In this document: positions 27,347-36,500 of the stretch, in pieces
How positions within the stretch are numbered: position 1 is the stretch's first letter
Layout: each line of letters begins with the position of its first letter
Assembly (NCBI GenBank): GCA_963842975.1
Contig: CAWJIH010000004.1
Span: forward strand, 332,379 to 396,378
Length of the DNA: 64,000 nucleotides
Reading direction: 5' to 3'
Source of the DNA: JACJWR01 sp963842975
GTDB lineage: Bacteria; Actinomycetota; Actinomycetes; S36-B12; UBA10799
Translations under genes and position numbers: made by a program
Notes under the pieces: generated by a model
What the model was told of the DNA's origin: nothing
The model's input: the letters and a program-made list of their open reading frames with translations, nothing else
Database searches by the model: none

Positions 27347-27378
27347 CCAGGCCCCTCGCGGGAGCCGGGGCGCCCTGG
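27347..27378. terminator. Hairpin between convergent secA and DUF6459 genes
   Basis: CCAGGCCCC (27347-27355) pairs with GGGG (27367-27370) and CCTGG (27374-27378) with a three-base bulge. It lies in the 39-bp convergent gap and has no T-tract. It may act as a shared terminator. Confidence 0.4.
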
Positions 27379-27383
27379 CGGCT

Positions 27384-27830
27384 TCAGATGGTGCCCAGGG
27401 CGGTGCATTGCCAGCGGCCGTCGAGACCTTCGAAGCGCATGGCTACCGCTCTGCTGCGGGGTGCCCCACTGACCACGGCACTCGCTTCGACGACTCCGTG
27501 GGCCGGAGTGGTCACCCGAGTGGACACCACCCTGGGTAGCCGACCGGGAGCGCGCCGGCTGGAGCCGGTAGTGGCTTTCGCCCGTTGCGCCACCGCACGC
27601 TCTGCGATCGGTCGCAGTTGCTCAAGCACTTCCGGCGTCGCCCAAGCGTTGAGTTGGGCCAGGCAGCGCTGCCCGCTCAGGACGTCGACGATGGCCTGGG
27701 CGAAGCGTTGGACCGTGGCTGAAGGGTCCGGGAGTGCCTCGACCGGCGTGGGTTGCGGATCGAAGACATCAACGTCCGTGCAGATGTCCTCATCTGGTGT
27801 GGGTGTGTGGAGCATGACGGCCAAAGGCAT
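27384..27830 (-). CDS. DUF6459 (Rv3235-like) protein
   Basis: 148 residues, cytosolic. The conserved core is SATVQRFAQAIVDVLSGQRCLAQLNAWATPEVLEQL, followed by a basic linker and VVEASAVVSGAPRSRAVAMRFEGLDGRWQCTALGTI, a beta-strand tail. This is the actinobacterial family typified by Rv3235, usually found just beyond secA. No function is established. The ATG at 27830 is preceded by a GGGGGGA ribosome site five bases away. It is convergent with secA. Confidence 0.75.
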   Translation of the reverse strand: MPLAVMLHTPTPDEDICTDVDVFDPQPTPVEALPDPSATVQRFAQAIVDVLSGQRCLAQLNAWATPEVLEQLRPIAERAVAQRAKATTGSSRRAPGRLPRVVSTRVTTPAHGVVEASAVVSGAPRSRAVAMRFEGLDGRWQCTALGTI

Positions 27831-28008
27831 GAGAGTCCCCCCGGGCTGGTACCAGTGCTGTGGCGACGGCCTTCCGCCCCCAAGACAGATTTACCCTGCT
27901 GGCAAGGTCAACTCAACGTCGGATCGAAAGACTGTGGATGGTCTGATCCATTGGGCCAGCGCTGGTACACGAATACCCCGATCGAAGCATGTCTGCCAGA
28001 CTCTGGCC

Positions 28009-28671
28009 ATGACTCTCGCGGACTCCCGGCCGACTGCGCTGCTGGTGGACTGGGGCGGCGTGCTCACCACCGACCTTTCCAGCGCGATGTCGGCGTGGTC
28101 GACCTCGGAAGACTTGGAAGCCGCGCACTTCGCCGAGGTGATGCGCGAGTGGTTCGGGTCCGAAGGTGCCACCGAGGCACGCGTGAACCCGGTGCATGCC
28201 TTGGAGCGCGGCGAAGTCGAAGTGCCGCACTTCGAGGTGGAGTTGGCTTCGGCGTTGTCGGCGGTGGCTGGGAAACCGGTGGTTGCAGAAGGACTGTTGA
28301 CCAGACTCTTCGAGCACTTCCGCCACGCCGAAGATATGGCCGGGCTGGTGCGGCGGGCACGTGAGGTTGGCATCACCACGGCGCTTCTGAGTAACTCGTG
28401 GGGGGACTTCTACCCAATGCACCTGTTCGACGGGATGTTCGACGAGTTGGTGATTTCCGGGCAAGTGGGGATGCGCAAACCCGACCCTCGGATCTTCATG
28501 TACACGGCCAAGTTGGTGCGAACGCCGCCGCGAAAGTGTGTGTTTGTGGATGACTTGAAACACAATGTCACTGCTGCCGCGCGGCTGGGGTTCTTGGCGG
28601 TGCACCACACCAACTACCGGACCACGTCGGAGCAATTGAGTGCCCTGTTCGGGCGCGACCTGAGCCGCTAG
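28009..28671 (+). CDS. HAD-IA family hydrolase
   Basis: 220 residues. Motif I is LLVDWGGVLTTDL, with the nucleophilic Asp followed by Gly at +2, as in the YihX-like subgroup. Motif II is TALLSNSW, motif III the Lys in GQVGMRKPDPRIF, and motif IV VFVDDLKHNVTAA. The cap is a small helical insert (about residues 25-100). It is likely a soluble phosphatase on a small phosphorylated metabolite; the substrate is not predictable. ATG 28009 is chosen because the family begins about nine residues before motif I, although the frame is open much further upstream. Confidence 0.8.
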   Translation: MTLADSRPTALLVDWGGVLTTDLSSAMSAWSTSEDLEAAHFAEVMREWFGSEGATEARVNPVHALERGEVEVPHFEVELASALSAVAGKPVVAEGLLTRLFEHFRHAEDMAGLVRRAREVGITTALLSNSWGDFYPMHLFDGMFDELVISGQVGMRKPDPRIFMYTAKLVRTPPRKCVFVDDLKHNVTAAARLGFLAVHHTNYRTTSEQLSALFGRDLSR

Positions 28672-28725
28672 CCGCACCTGTGCAGGTCACGCACCGTACG
28701 AGCGCACAACCCCACATGCAAGGAT

Positions 28726-30153
28726 GTGGCCACCGTGAAGGGAGCGCTCGTGGTCGATCGGCTCAGCCCCGAAGATGCATCATTCCTGTATCTGGAAGAT
28801 GCCACCACCCCAATGCACGTGGGGGGAGTGGCAATATTCCGTGAGACCGAAGCAGGATTCGACTACGACCGGCTGGTCAAACTGATCCGGGACCGCATCG
28901 CGCTGGCCCCTCGCTACCGGCAGAAGATCAAGCACGTCCCCGGCAATGTCGGTGCACCCGTCTGGGTCGACGATTCCAACTTCGATGTCACCTTCCATGT
29001 CCGAAGGTCGGCCCTGCCGCGGCCCGGCACAGACGCCCAACTGCGCGAGTTGGCTGCACGCATCATGGCCCGGCCATTGGATAGCACCCGGCCAATGTGG
29101 GAGATGTATTTGGTGGAGGGCCTCAAGGGCCGACGGTTCGCGATTTTGACGAAATCCCACCACACCATCGTCGACGGCATCATGAGCGTTGACATCGGCC
29201 AGGTGATTCTTGACGACGCTCCGGTGGCGGAGGCGGAAACGACCCAAGTGTGGCGCCCGGCGCGGGAACCGAGCAAGGCGGAACTCCTGGTGAGCGCGGC
29301 CGGTGAACAGGTCAAGTCACCGGCTCATGCCTACCGGACCGTGCGCAAGGGGGTCGATGATGTGGCGTCGGCGGTCGCTGGCGTTGGCAAGTCGGTGGTG
29401 GGCCTGATGTCCGCGGCAGTCTCGGTGGCGCGGGCACCGGCTGCCGGGCCACTGAACTTTGAGATCTCCGAACAGCGCCGATTCGCCATGGCGGCGATGA
29501 AACTCAGCGACTTCAAGACCATTCGCAAGGCCCACGGCGGCACCGTCAATGACGTCATTCTGGCGGTGGTCACCGGGGCGCTGCGGGCTTGGCTACTGGC
29601 TCGGGGTGAACGTGTGAACGTCCGGTCCGAGGTGATTGCCTTGGTGCCGGTGAGCGTTGAACCATCTTTCGACGCTGAGAGCCCAGGGGATGTGCAGCCT
29701 TTCCTGGTGCCGCTGCCGGTCGGCGAACCGGATCCTGTCGTGCGTCTGAGTCGGATCAGTTTTGAGATGCACCGCCACCGGGAAAGTTCCCGCCTAGTCG
29801 GCGCGGAGACGCTGGCGACCATCGCCGGATTTGCACCACCAACGTTGCACGCACTGGGAGCCAGGTTGGGGGCGGACATCACCCAGCGGGTGTACAACGT
29901 CGTGATCACGAACGTGCCCGGCCCGCAGACGCCGTTATACGTGGGTGGCGCCGAGATGATCGCCGCCTACCCAGTTGTGGCCCTGACCCGCGGACATGGT
30001 TTGAGCATCGGCTTGACGTCCTACAACGGTGGGGTGTTTTTCGGTCTCAACGCGGACCGCGACGGCGTCCCCGACGTGGACGACTTGGCCGAATGCCTGC
30101 GGGAGGCCCTCGATGAGCTGAAGGACACCGCGAAGGGACGCCGACGCCGCTGA
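28726..30153 (+). CDS. Wax ester synthase/diacylglycerol acyltransferase (WS/DGAT)
   Basis: 475 residues, with both halves of the condensation-like fold. The catalytic motif HHTIVDG is intact (about residues 145-151), preceded by DRLSPEDASFLYLEDATTPMHVGG. Later family blocks include GGTVNDVILAVVTGALRAWL, ALVPVSV and NVVITNVPGPQTPLYVGGAEM. These enzymes make triacylglycerol or wax esters from acyl-CoA at the membrane or lipid-body surface. Starts GTG 28726 and GTG 28735 are both possible; AAGGA is better spaced for the second. A patatin-type lipase follows, so storage lipid may be made and mobilised here. Confidence 0.88.
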   Translation: MATVKGALVVDRLSPEDASFLYLEDATTPMHVGGVAIFRETEAGFDYDRLVKLIRDRIALAPRYRQKIKHVPGNVGAPVWVDDSNFDVTFHVRRSALPRPGTDAQLRELAARIMARPLDSTRPMWEMYLVEGLKGRRFAILTKSHHTIVDGIMSVDIGQVILDDAPVAEAETTQVWRPAREPSKAELLVSAAGEQVKSPAHAYRTVRKGVDDVASAVAGVGKSVVGLMSAAVSVARAPAAGPLNFEISEQRRFAMAAMKLSDFKTIRKAHGGTVNDVILAVVTGALRAWLLARGERVNVRSEVIALVPVSVEPSFDAESPGDVQPFLVPLPVGEPDPVVRLSRISFEMHRHRESSRLVGAETLATIAGFAPPTLHALGARLGADITQRVYNVVITNVPGPQTPLYVGGAEMIAAYPVVALTRGHGLSIGLTSYNGGVFFGLNADRDGVPDVDDLAECLREALDELKDTAKGRRRR

Positions 30154-30243
30154 TCTGCCAGGAACCATGACAACGCTCATCGGCGGGCGTACAGTTACCG
30201 GAATTGGAGTCAGTTCTGTTGCCTACCGTAGATGGGAAGCACC

Positions 30244-31233
30244 ATGGCCCGACGTCGCCCGAAAAGGGGCGTCGTGCTCGGCGGTGGGGGAATGCTGGGT
30301 GCGGCGTGGATGGTTGGTGCCCTCTGCGCTCTAGAAGAGGTTCACGGGTTCAACCCGTGTAAGGCCGACGTCATCGTTGGAACGTCCGCCGGGTCTGTGC
30401 TGGCGTCGCTGATGGCCGCCGGGGTGACCCCCATGCAACTGCGCGACCACCAGCGTGGGCACCCCATCACGTCCGGTCCGTTGGCCGGCTACTCCTGGGA
30501 TTATGAACGCGCCACTGGCCAGGGGCGGCCCAAGATCCCACGTTTGGTGCCGTCCACGGCGCGTGCCTTTACCTCCAGTGCCCGCCGGATCCGACAGTTG
30601 CCACCGACCGCGGTGCTGGCCGGGTTCATGCCCGAGGGAAAGGGTTCGCTGGAGCGGGTTCAGCACCTGATCGAGGCGATCACGCCGATGGATGAGTGGT
30701 CGCCGCACAAAGACCTGTGGATCGTCGCGATGGATCTGGACGAGAGCAAGCGAGTGGCCTTTGGCCGGGCCGGTGCGCCGGTGGCGTCCCTTGCTGACGC
30801 GGTGCGGGCCTCCTGCGCCATCCCTTCCTGGTTTCAGCCGGTGGAGATCGATGGACACAAATACGTGGACGGCGGGGCCTGTTCTGCCACTAGCGCCGAT
30901 CTAGTCGCGGACATGGGGTTGGACGAGGTCTACGTGCTCGCCCCCATGGCGTCCTTTGCGCTGGACCGTCCGAACAGCATGCTTGCCAGACTGGAACGGC
31001 GGTGGCGGGTGGCCATCACCAAACGACTGTTGCACGAGGCGGAGAAGGTCCGCGATGGTGGCGCGCAAGTGATGATGCTCGCGCCAGGACCGGAAGACCT
31101 GGAAGCCATGGGCGGCAACCTCATGGATGTGAGTCGGCGATTGCCCGCGCTAGAGACGAGCCTGCGGACCTCAGTCGAAGCGTTGCACGATCCGGATCGA
31201 CTTGGTCCGGACTATCTAGCCGACGTGGTGTAG
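30244..31233 (+). CDS. Patatin-like phospholipase
   Basis: About 329 residues. The patatin domain has the oxyanion loop VLGGGGMLGAAW, the nucleophile motif GTSAGS and the catalytic Asp in DGGACS. These form a Ser-Asp dyad that hydrolyses acyl esters. Unlike secreted patatins it has no signal peptide. ATG 30244 is preferred to ATG 30232 because GGGAAG lies six bases before it. It is 90 bp downstream of the WS/DGAT gene in the same direction. The true lipid substrate is unknown. Confidence 0.82.
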   Translation: MARRRPKRGVVLGGGGMLGAAWMVGALCALEEVHGFNPCKADVIVGTSAGSVLASLMAAGVTPMQLRDHQRGHPITSGPLAGYSWDYERATGQGRPKIPRLVPSTARAFTSSARRIRQLPPTAVLAGFMPEGKGSLERVQHLIEAITPMDEWSPHKDLWIVAMDLDESKRVAFGRAGAPVASLADAVRASCAIPSWFQPVEIDGHKYVDGGACSATSADLVADMGLDEVYVLAPMASFALDRPNSMLARLERRWRVAITKRLLHEAEKVRDGGAQVMMLAPGPEDLEAMGGNLMDVSRRLPALETSLRTSVEALHDPDRLGPDYLADVV

Positions 31234-31286
31234 CCATCTCCTGCTGAAGTGGAAGCTCGCCCACTCGCAGTGTCAGGATGAGCGGC

Positions 31287-32915
31287 ATGGATGCCGTCAC
31301 CACGCCGCCCGAGGCAGTCAACGAACCCATCTTCGACTTCGCGCCGGACTCGGCTGAGCGCTCGGCGATCGTTCGTCGGCTCGAAGGGTTCGCGGCCCAA
31401 GGCCCGATCGACCTTCCTTGCGTGATTGCTGGGGAGCGCCGGATGGGCGGCGGCGACGAGATTCCGGTGGTGCAGCCGCACGCGCACGCCAAGGTGCTGG
31501 GAGTGACTCGGAACGCGACCACCGCCGATGCCGAAGCCGCTGTGGCCGCTGCCAAAGCGGCCGCGCCGGAGTGGCGGGCGTTGTCCTTCGACGACCGTGC
31601 GGCGGTGTTGCTGAAGGCCGCAGATCTACTCGCTGGACCGTGGCGGCCCACCCTCAATGGGGCCACCATGTTGGGTCAGTCGAAGACCGTCCACCAGGCC
31701 GAAATCGACTCGGCCTGCGAACTCATCGACTTCTGGCGCTTCAACGTTTCGTTCGCCAGGCAACTGCTCGCTGAACAGCCGATCTCCTCGCGGGGAGTGT
31801 GGAACAGGCTGGACCACCGGCCCTTGGAGGGCTTCGTCTACGCGATCACCCCGTTCAACTTCACCGCGATCGCCGGCAACTTGCCCACGGCCCCGGCCCT
31901 GATGGGGAACACGGTGGTGTGGAAGCCGGCACCCACGCAGCAGTTCGCCGCCCACTACCTGATGGAGTTGCTCACCGAAGCTGGCTTGCCCCCCGGGGTG
32001 ATCAACATGGTGACCGGTGACGGGTTAGCCGTGAGCGACGTAGCGCTGCAGTCGCCGGACCTTGCGGGCATCCACTTCACTGGGTCGACACCTGTGTTCC
32101 AACACTTGTGGCGGACCGTGGGGGAGCGCATCGCGGACTACCGCACCTACCCCAGGCTCGTGGGGGAGACCGGCGGGAAAGATTTCATCCTCGCTCACCC
32201 CAGTGCTGATCCCGCTGTGCTCACCACGGCGATGATTCGCGGGGCCTACGAGTTCCAAGGCCAGAAGTGCTCTGCGGCCTCTCGGGCCTACGTCCCGCGC
32301 AGCCTGTGGAACGTGATCTCAGATGAGTTCCTGGCCCAGGTTGACGACATCACCCAGGGCCCCGTGACCGATCTCCACAACTACGTGTCTGCGGTGATCG
32401 ATCGTAAGTCGTTCGACAAGAACGTCGCCGCCATCGAACGGGCCCGGGCGGACGAGACGGTGCAGATCGCCGCCGGGGGCACCTATGACGATTCGGAAGG
32501 TTACTTCATTCGTCCGACCGTGTTGGTGGGGTCGGATCCGACCAGGGAGTTCTTCACCACCGAATACTTCGGGCCGGTCCTTGCCGTGCATGTCTATGAA
32601 GACGCCGACTACTCCGCGGTGATGGCTCAGATGGAGGACATCGCCCCCTACGCGCTCACGGGGTCCATCCTCGCCACAGATCGCCGTGTGATCGCCCAGG
32701 CCACGGAGTTCCTCCGGTTCGCCGCCGGCAACTTCTACATCAACGACAAACCCACGGGGGCAGTTGTGGGGCAGCAGCCGTTCGGCGGCGGTCGTGCGTC
32801 GGGTACCAACGACAAGGCCGGGGCGATGCAGAACCTGATGCGCTGGACGTCGACTCGGGCGATCAAAGAGACGTTCGACCCGCCGACCGCATACGGCTAC
32901 CCGTACCTGGGCTAG
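31287..32915 (+). CDS. pruA: L-glutamate gamma-semialdehyde (P5C) dehydrogenase
   Basis: About 542 residues of the aldehyde dehydrogenase superfamily. It oxidises glutamate semialdehyde (from pyrroline-5-carboxylate) to glutamate with NAD. Signatures: FVYAITPFNFTAIAGNLPTAPALMGN, GVINMVTGDG, FTGST, the catalytic Glu in VGETGGKDF, the nucleophilic Cys in QGQKCSAASRAYVP, and GNFYINDKPTGAVVGQQPFGG at the end, a P5CDH hallmark. ATG 31287 is favoured over ATG 31278 because AGGA is correctly spaced. The proline dehydrogenase gene is not adjacent. The NAD-glutamate dehydrogenase 0.7 kb downstream could take the product on. Confidence 0.92.
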   Translation: MDAVTTPPEAVNEPIFDFAPDSAERSAIVRRLEGFAAQGPIDLPCVIAGERRMGGGDEIPVVQPHAHAKVLGVTRNATTADAEAAVAAAKAAAPEWRALSFDDRAAVLLKAADLLAGPWRPTLNGATMLGQSKTVHQAEIDSACELIDFWRFNVSFARQLLAEQPISSRGVWNRLDHRPLEGFVYAITPFNFTAIAGNLPTAPALMGNTVVWKPAPTQQFAAHYLMELLTEAGLPPGVINMVTGDGLAVSDVALQSPDLAGIHFTGSTPVFQHLWRTVGERIADYRTYPRLVGETGGKDFILAHPSADPAVLTTAMIRGAYEFQGQKCSAASRAYVPRSLWNVISDEFLAQVDDITQGPVTDLHNYVSAVIDRKSFDKNVAAIERARADETVQIAAGGTYDDSEGYFIRPTVLVGSDPTREFFTTEYFGPVLAVHVYEDADYSAVMAQMEDIAPYALTGSILATDRRVIAQATEFLRFAAGNFYINDKPTGAVVGQQPFGGGRASGTNDKAGAMQNLMRWTSTRAIKETFDPPTAYGYPYLG

Positions 32916-32939
32916 GGCTAGGGCTCGGATCGCGCGCGC

Positions 32940-33446
32940 TTACGGCATTGGTCCGCCGGTGAGGTAGGCGACTCCCACTCGGTTCTCCTGCCTGATCGCC
33001 CGCTCCACCTCGCCGGCGATCACGCTCTCGATTTTGCCGCCGATCAGCGGAACCGTCGCCTTGACTTCGAACACAGCGTCCACCACGCAACCTTGCGGTG
33101 CCGGGTGCAAGCTGAGGGTGCCGGAGATCGTGGAGGGCGTGCCTTCAAACACCAGAGTCACCGCCGCGGTGCGGGCACCGAGATCGTCGGCTGGGCTCCA
33201 ACGAGCCTTCTCAACCACGTGAATCTGGTCGCCGGTGAACGCCTTCACGAAACCCGGCACCTGGGCTGGGAGGTCCCTAATCGTCGTGATCTCCACGTCG
33301 GAACCCACATCGACCACGTCGATCTCGGGATTCGTGCCGCCGGTACGAAGGATCTTCTGCTCGATGTATGGCCGTTCTCGGAACATCGCGAAAACCTCGT
33401 CACAGGTGGCCTCGTAGGTCATGGTGGCCGTGACCTTTGTCGTCAT
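32940..33446 (-). CDS. DUF2505 family (START-like) protein
   Basis: 168 residues with the DUF2505 pattern: TATMTYEATCDEVFAMFRERPYIEQKI at the N-terminus, then alternating strands, EGTPSTISGTLSLHP, and VPLIGGKIESVIAGEVERAIRQENRVGVAYL, the long C-terminal helix of a START/SRPBCC cavity fold. Such proteins are soluble and likely bind a hydrophobic ligand; none is known. The gene stands alone on the minus strand between pruA and the glutamate dehydrogenase. Confidence 0.8.
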   Translation of the reverse strand: MTTKVTATMTYEATCDEVFAMFRERPYIEQKILRTGGTNPEIDVVDVGSDVEITTIRDLPAQVPGFVKAFTGDQIHVVEKARWSPADDLGARTAAVTLVFEGTPSTISGTLSLHPAPQGCVVDAVFEVKATVPLIGGKIESVIAGEVERAIRQENRVGVAYLTGGPMP

Positions 33447-33594
33447 GTGCTGGGCTCCTTCGCCGGTTCAAGGGGTGAGGCAATGGTGGCGTATAAGCGG
33501 TGCCCATCGCCGCACGGGTGGCTGCTGGGCGAGTCCGCACAGGGGGCCTCACGACCGGCGGCATCCCGACCTAGGTTGGGGCTAGCCTGGAGAA

Positions 33595-36500
33595 ATGAAG
33601 GCACCCGAGGACGGACCGCTGGCCGAGGATCCTGTTGTCAACGACACGCTGCTGCGCGGGATCGACCAGGCAGAGCAGGGTCATCCCCCGGAAGATCGGC
33701 AACGCTTGACCGATTTGGTGCGCGCCTACTACGCCCACGTCGATCCCGCTGACCTGCTGGAACGGGACGCGGTTGACCTCATCGGGATGGTCACAGCGCA
33801 CCGCCGATTGGCGGCCGAACGTGTGCCCGGCGAGATCAAATTGGCGGTTTTCACACCAACGGTCAATGTCAACGGGTGGTCTTCTCGCCACACCTTGATG
33901 CAGGTGGTGGTCGATGACATGCCGTTCTTGGTGGACTCGGTGAGTCTGTCGTTGACCAAGGAGGGCCACGACCTCCACTTGGTGATCCACCCGCAACTGT
34001 GGGTGCGCCGTGATGCGCAGGGCGCCTTGGAGCAGGTGTACGGACTGGCGTCGTCGTTCCCGAACGGTTCAGCACCAGACGATGCCATCGCTGAGGCGTG
34101 GATCTCGTTGGAGTTCACCAGAGAATCGGATCCGGACGAACTCGCCGCCATCGAAGAGCGCGCCCTGATGGCTCTGACCGACGTCGGCCTCGCGGTTCGA
34201 GACTGGCCGGAGATGAACGACATCGCCGTCCGACTGGCAGCCGAATTGCGCGTGTCCCCACCCAGCACGGTCAATCCAGCAGAGATCGCCGAGGCTGCCG
34301 AGTTCCTGGACTGGGTCGCCGACAACCACTTCACCTACCTGGGATATCGCGAGTACGACCTCACCGATGATGGCGAGGAGTTGCGCCCAGTCCTGGGGTC
34401 GTCGTTGGGAATCATGCGGGAGGCCCTAGAGACGTCCACGTCCTTCGCCAAGCTTGCACCGGCGGTTCGGGAACGGGCACGAGAACCGCACATCCTGGTG
34501 CTGACCAAGGCCAACGGTCGTTCACACGTGCACCGGGGCACCTACTTGGACTACATCGGAGTCAAACGCTTCAACGAGGACGGGGTGGTGGTTGGCGAAC
34601 GCCGTTTCCTGGGTCTCTACACCGGATCGGCCTATGCCCAGCCTGTGCACATGATTCCGGTGCTGCGCCAACTGCAACAAGAGGTGACTGAGCGCGCTGG
34701 CGTGGATGCCAACTCGCATCGAGGCAAGGACCTGCTCCACTTCATCGAGTCCTACCCTCGCGATGACCTCTTCCAGATCGATGCCGACCAGTTGTATCGC
34801 GTCGGGATCGCGGTGCTGGGGATGCAGGAACGCCGGATGGTGCGAGTCTTCGTCCGCCCGGACGCATACGGACGTTTCTACGCGGTGATGGTGTATCTGC
34901 CGCGGGATCAATACACCACCACAGTCCGGTTGACGATCGAATCCATCCTGATGGAGTCCTTGCACGGCACCCAGGTCGACTACTCAACCACGGTTTCGGA
35001 CTCGGTTCTGGCCAGGTTGAACTACACCATTCGGGTGAACGCGGAGCACCGCGAGCAGAGCATCGACGTGCCTGCGCTGGAAGCCCGGATCCGAGCTGCG
35101 GTCCGTTCCTGGGATGACGAATTTGCAGAAGCCCTCGTGCAGGAGCTGGGCGAAGAATCAGCTGCGCTGCTCAAGTCCGGTTACGTCGACGGGTTGCCCG
35201 ATGCCTACCGGGAGACCTACACCCCGCGAGCGGCCGTTTCGGACGTCCGGCAGTGGGAGAGCCTGAGCGAAGGCCAAGTTGCGGTGTCGTTGTACGAGCC
35301 GCTGGATGCGCCGGCCTCGCAACGTCGATTCAAGCTATTCCGGGTGGGCGCTCCGGTCACGCTGTTGGAGGTGCTGCCAATCTTGGCGGCGCTTGACGTT
35401 GACGTGGTCGACGAGCATCCCTACGTCGTGGGTCGGGCGAACAACTCCGAGGCCTACCTCTATGACTTCGGCCTCACCTTGCGCGGGCACGGATCGCTGC
35501 CGGATTTCGCGTCCCTGGCGGATCGTTTCAGCGAAGCTTTCCTCGCCGCCTTCAACCAAGAGGTTGAGCCTGACGCCACCCTGGGACTGGTCACCCGTGC
35601 CGGTTTGACGTGGCGGCAGTCGTCCTACGTGCAGGCGTGGGTGCGGTATTCCCATCAGATCGGTTCCCGCTTCAGCTTCCGCTCGGTGGCCAACGCGCTG
35701 CTCACCCACCCGCGGATCGTGCAATTGCTGGTGGAGTGGTTTGAAGTGAGGTTTGACCCCGATTTCGGCACCAGCGGTGACGCCGTGGACACCGACCGCC
35801 GGTCGGCCTCGGACGAGATCGCTGCCCAACTGGCGGCCGAATTGGACTCTGTGTTGAACCTCGACACCGATCGCATCCTGCGCGGGCTGATCGAAATAGT
35901 CGGTGCCATCCTGCGGACCAACGTGTTTCAGACGGTGGGCCGGCGACGGGTAGATCCGCAACGTGCCAAGCCGTGGCTGTCGTTCAAGATCAATCCACGG
36001 GCGATCGAGAACATGCCCGAACCTCGACCACAGTACGAAATCTATGTGATTTCGCCGCGGACCGCGGGAGTACACCTTCGCTTCGGCCCGGTGGCTCGCG
36101 GCGGATTGCGCTGGAGTGACCGTCGTGACGACTTCCGAACCGAGGTGCTCGGGCTGGTGAAGGCCCAAGAAGTCAAGAACGCAGTGATTGTCCCGGTGGG
36201 CTCCAAGGGTGGTTTCGTCGTGCGGCAGCCGCTGGAAGAGGCATCTCGCGAAGAGGTGCTTCGGCAGGGTAAGGAGTGCTACACCGAGTTCATCTCGGGG
36301 CTGCTCGACCTCACCGACAATCGAGTCGCTGGCACGACCGTGCCACCGGAGCGCACAGTTCGCTGGGACGACGACGACTCGTACCTGGTGGTCGCCGCAG
36401 ACAAGGGCACGGCCACGTTCTCGGACTTGGCGAATTCAATTTCGGCGGCGTACGGATTCTGGCTCGGCGACGCCTTCGCCTCCGGCGGATCTGCGGGTTA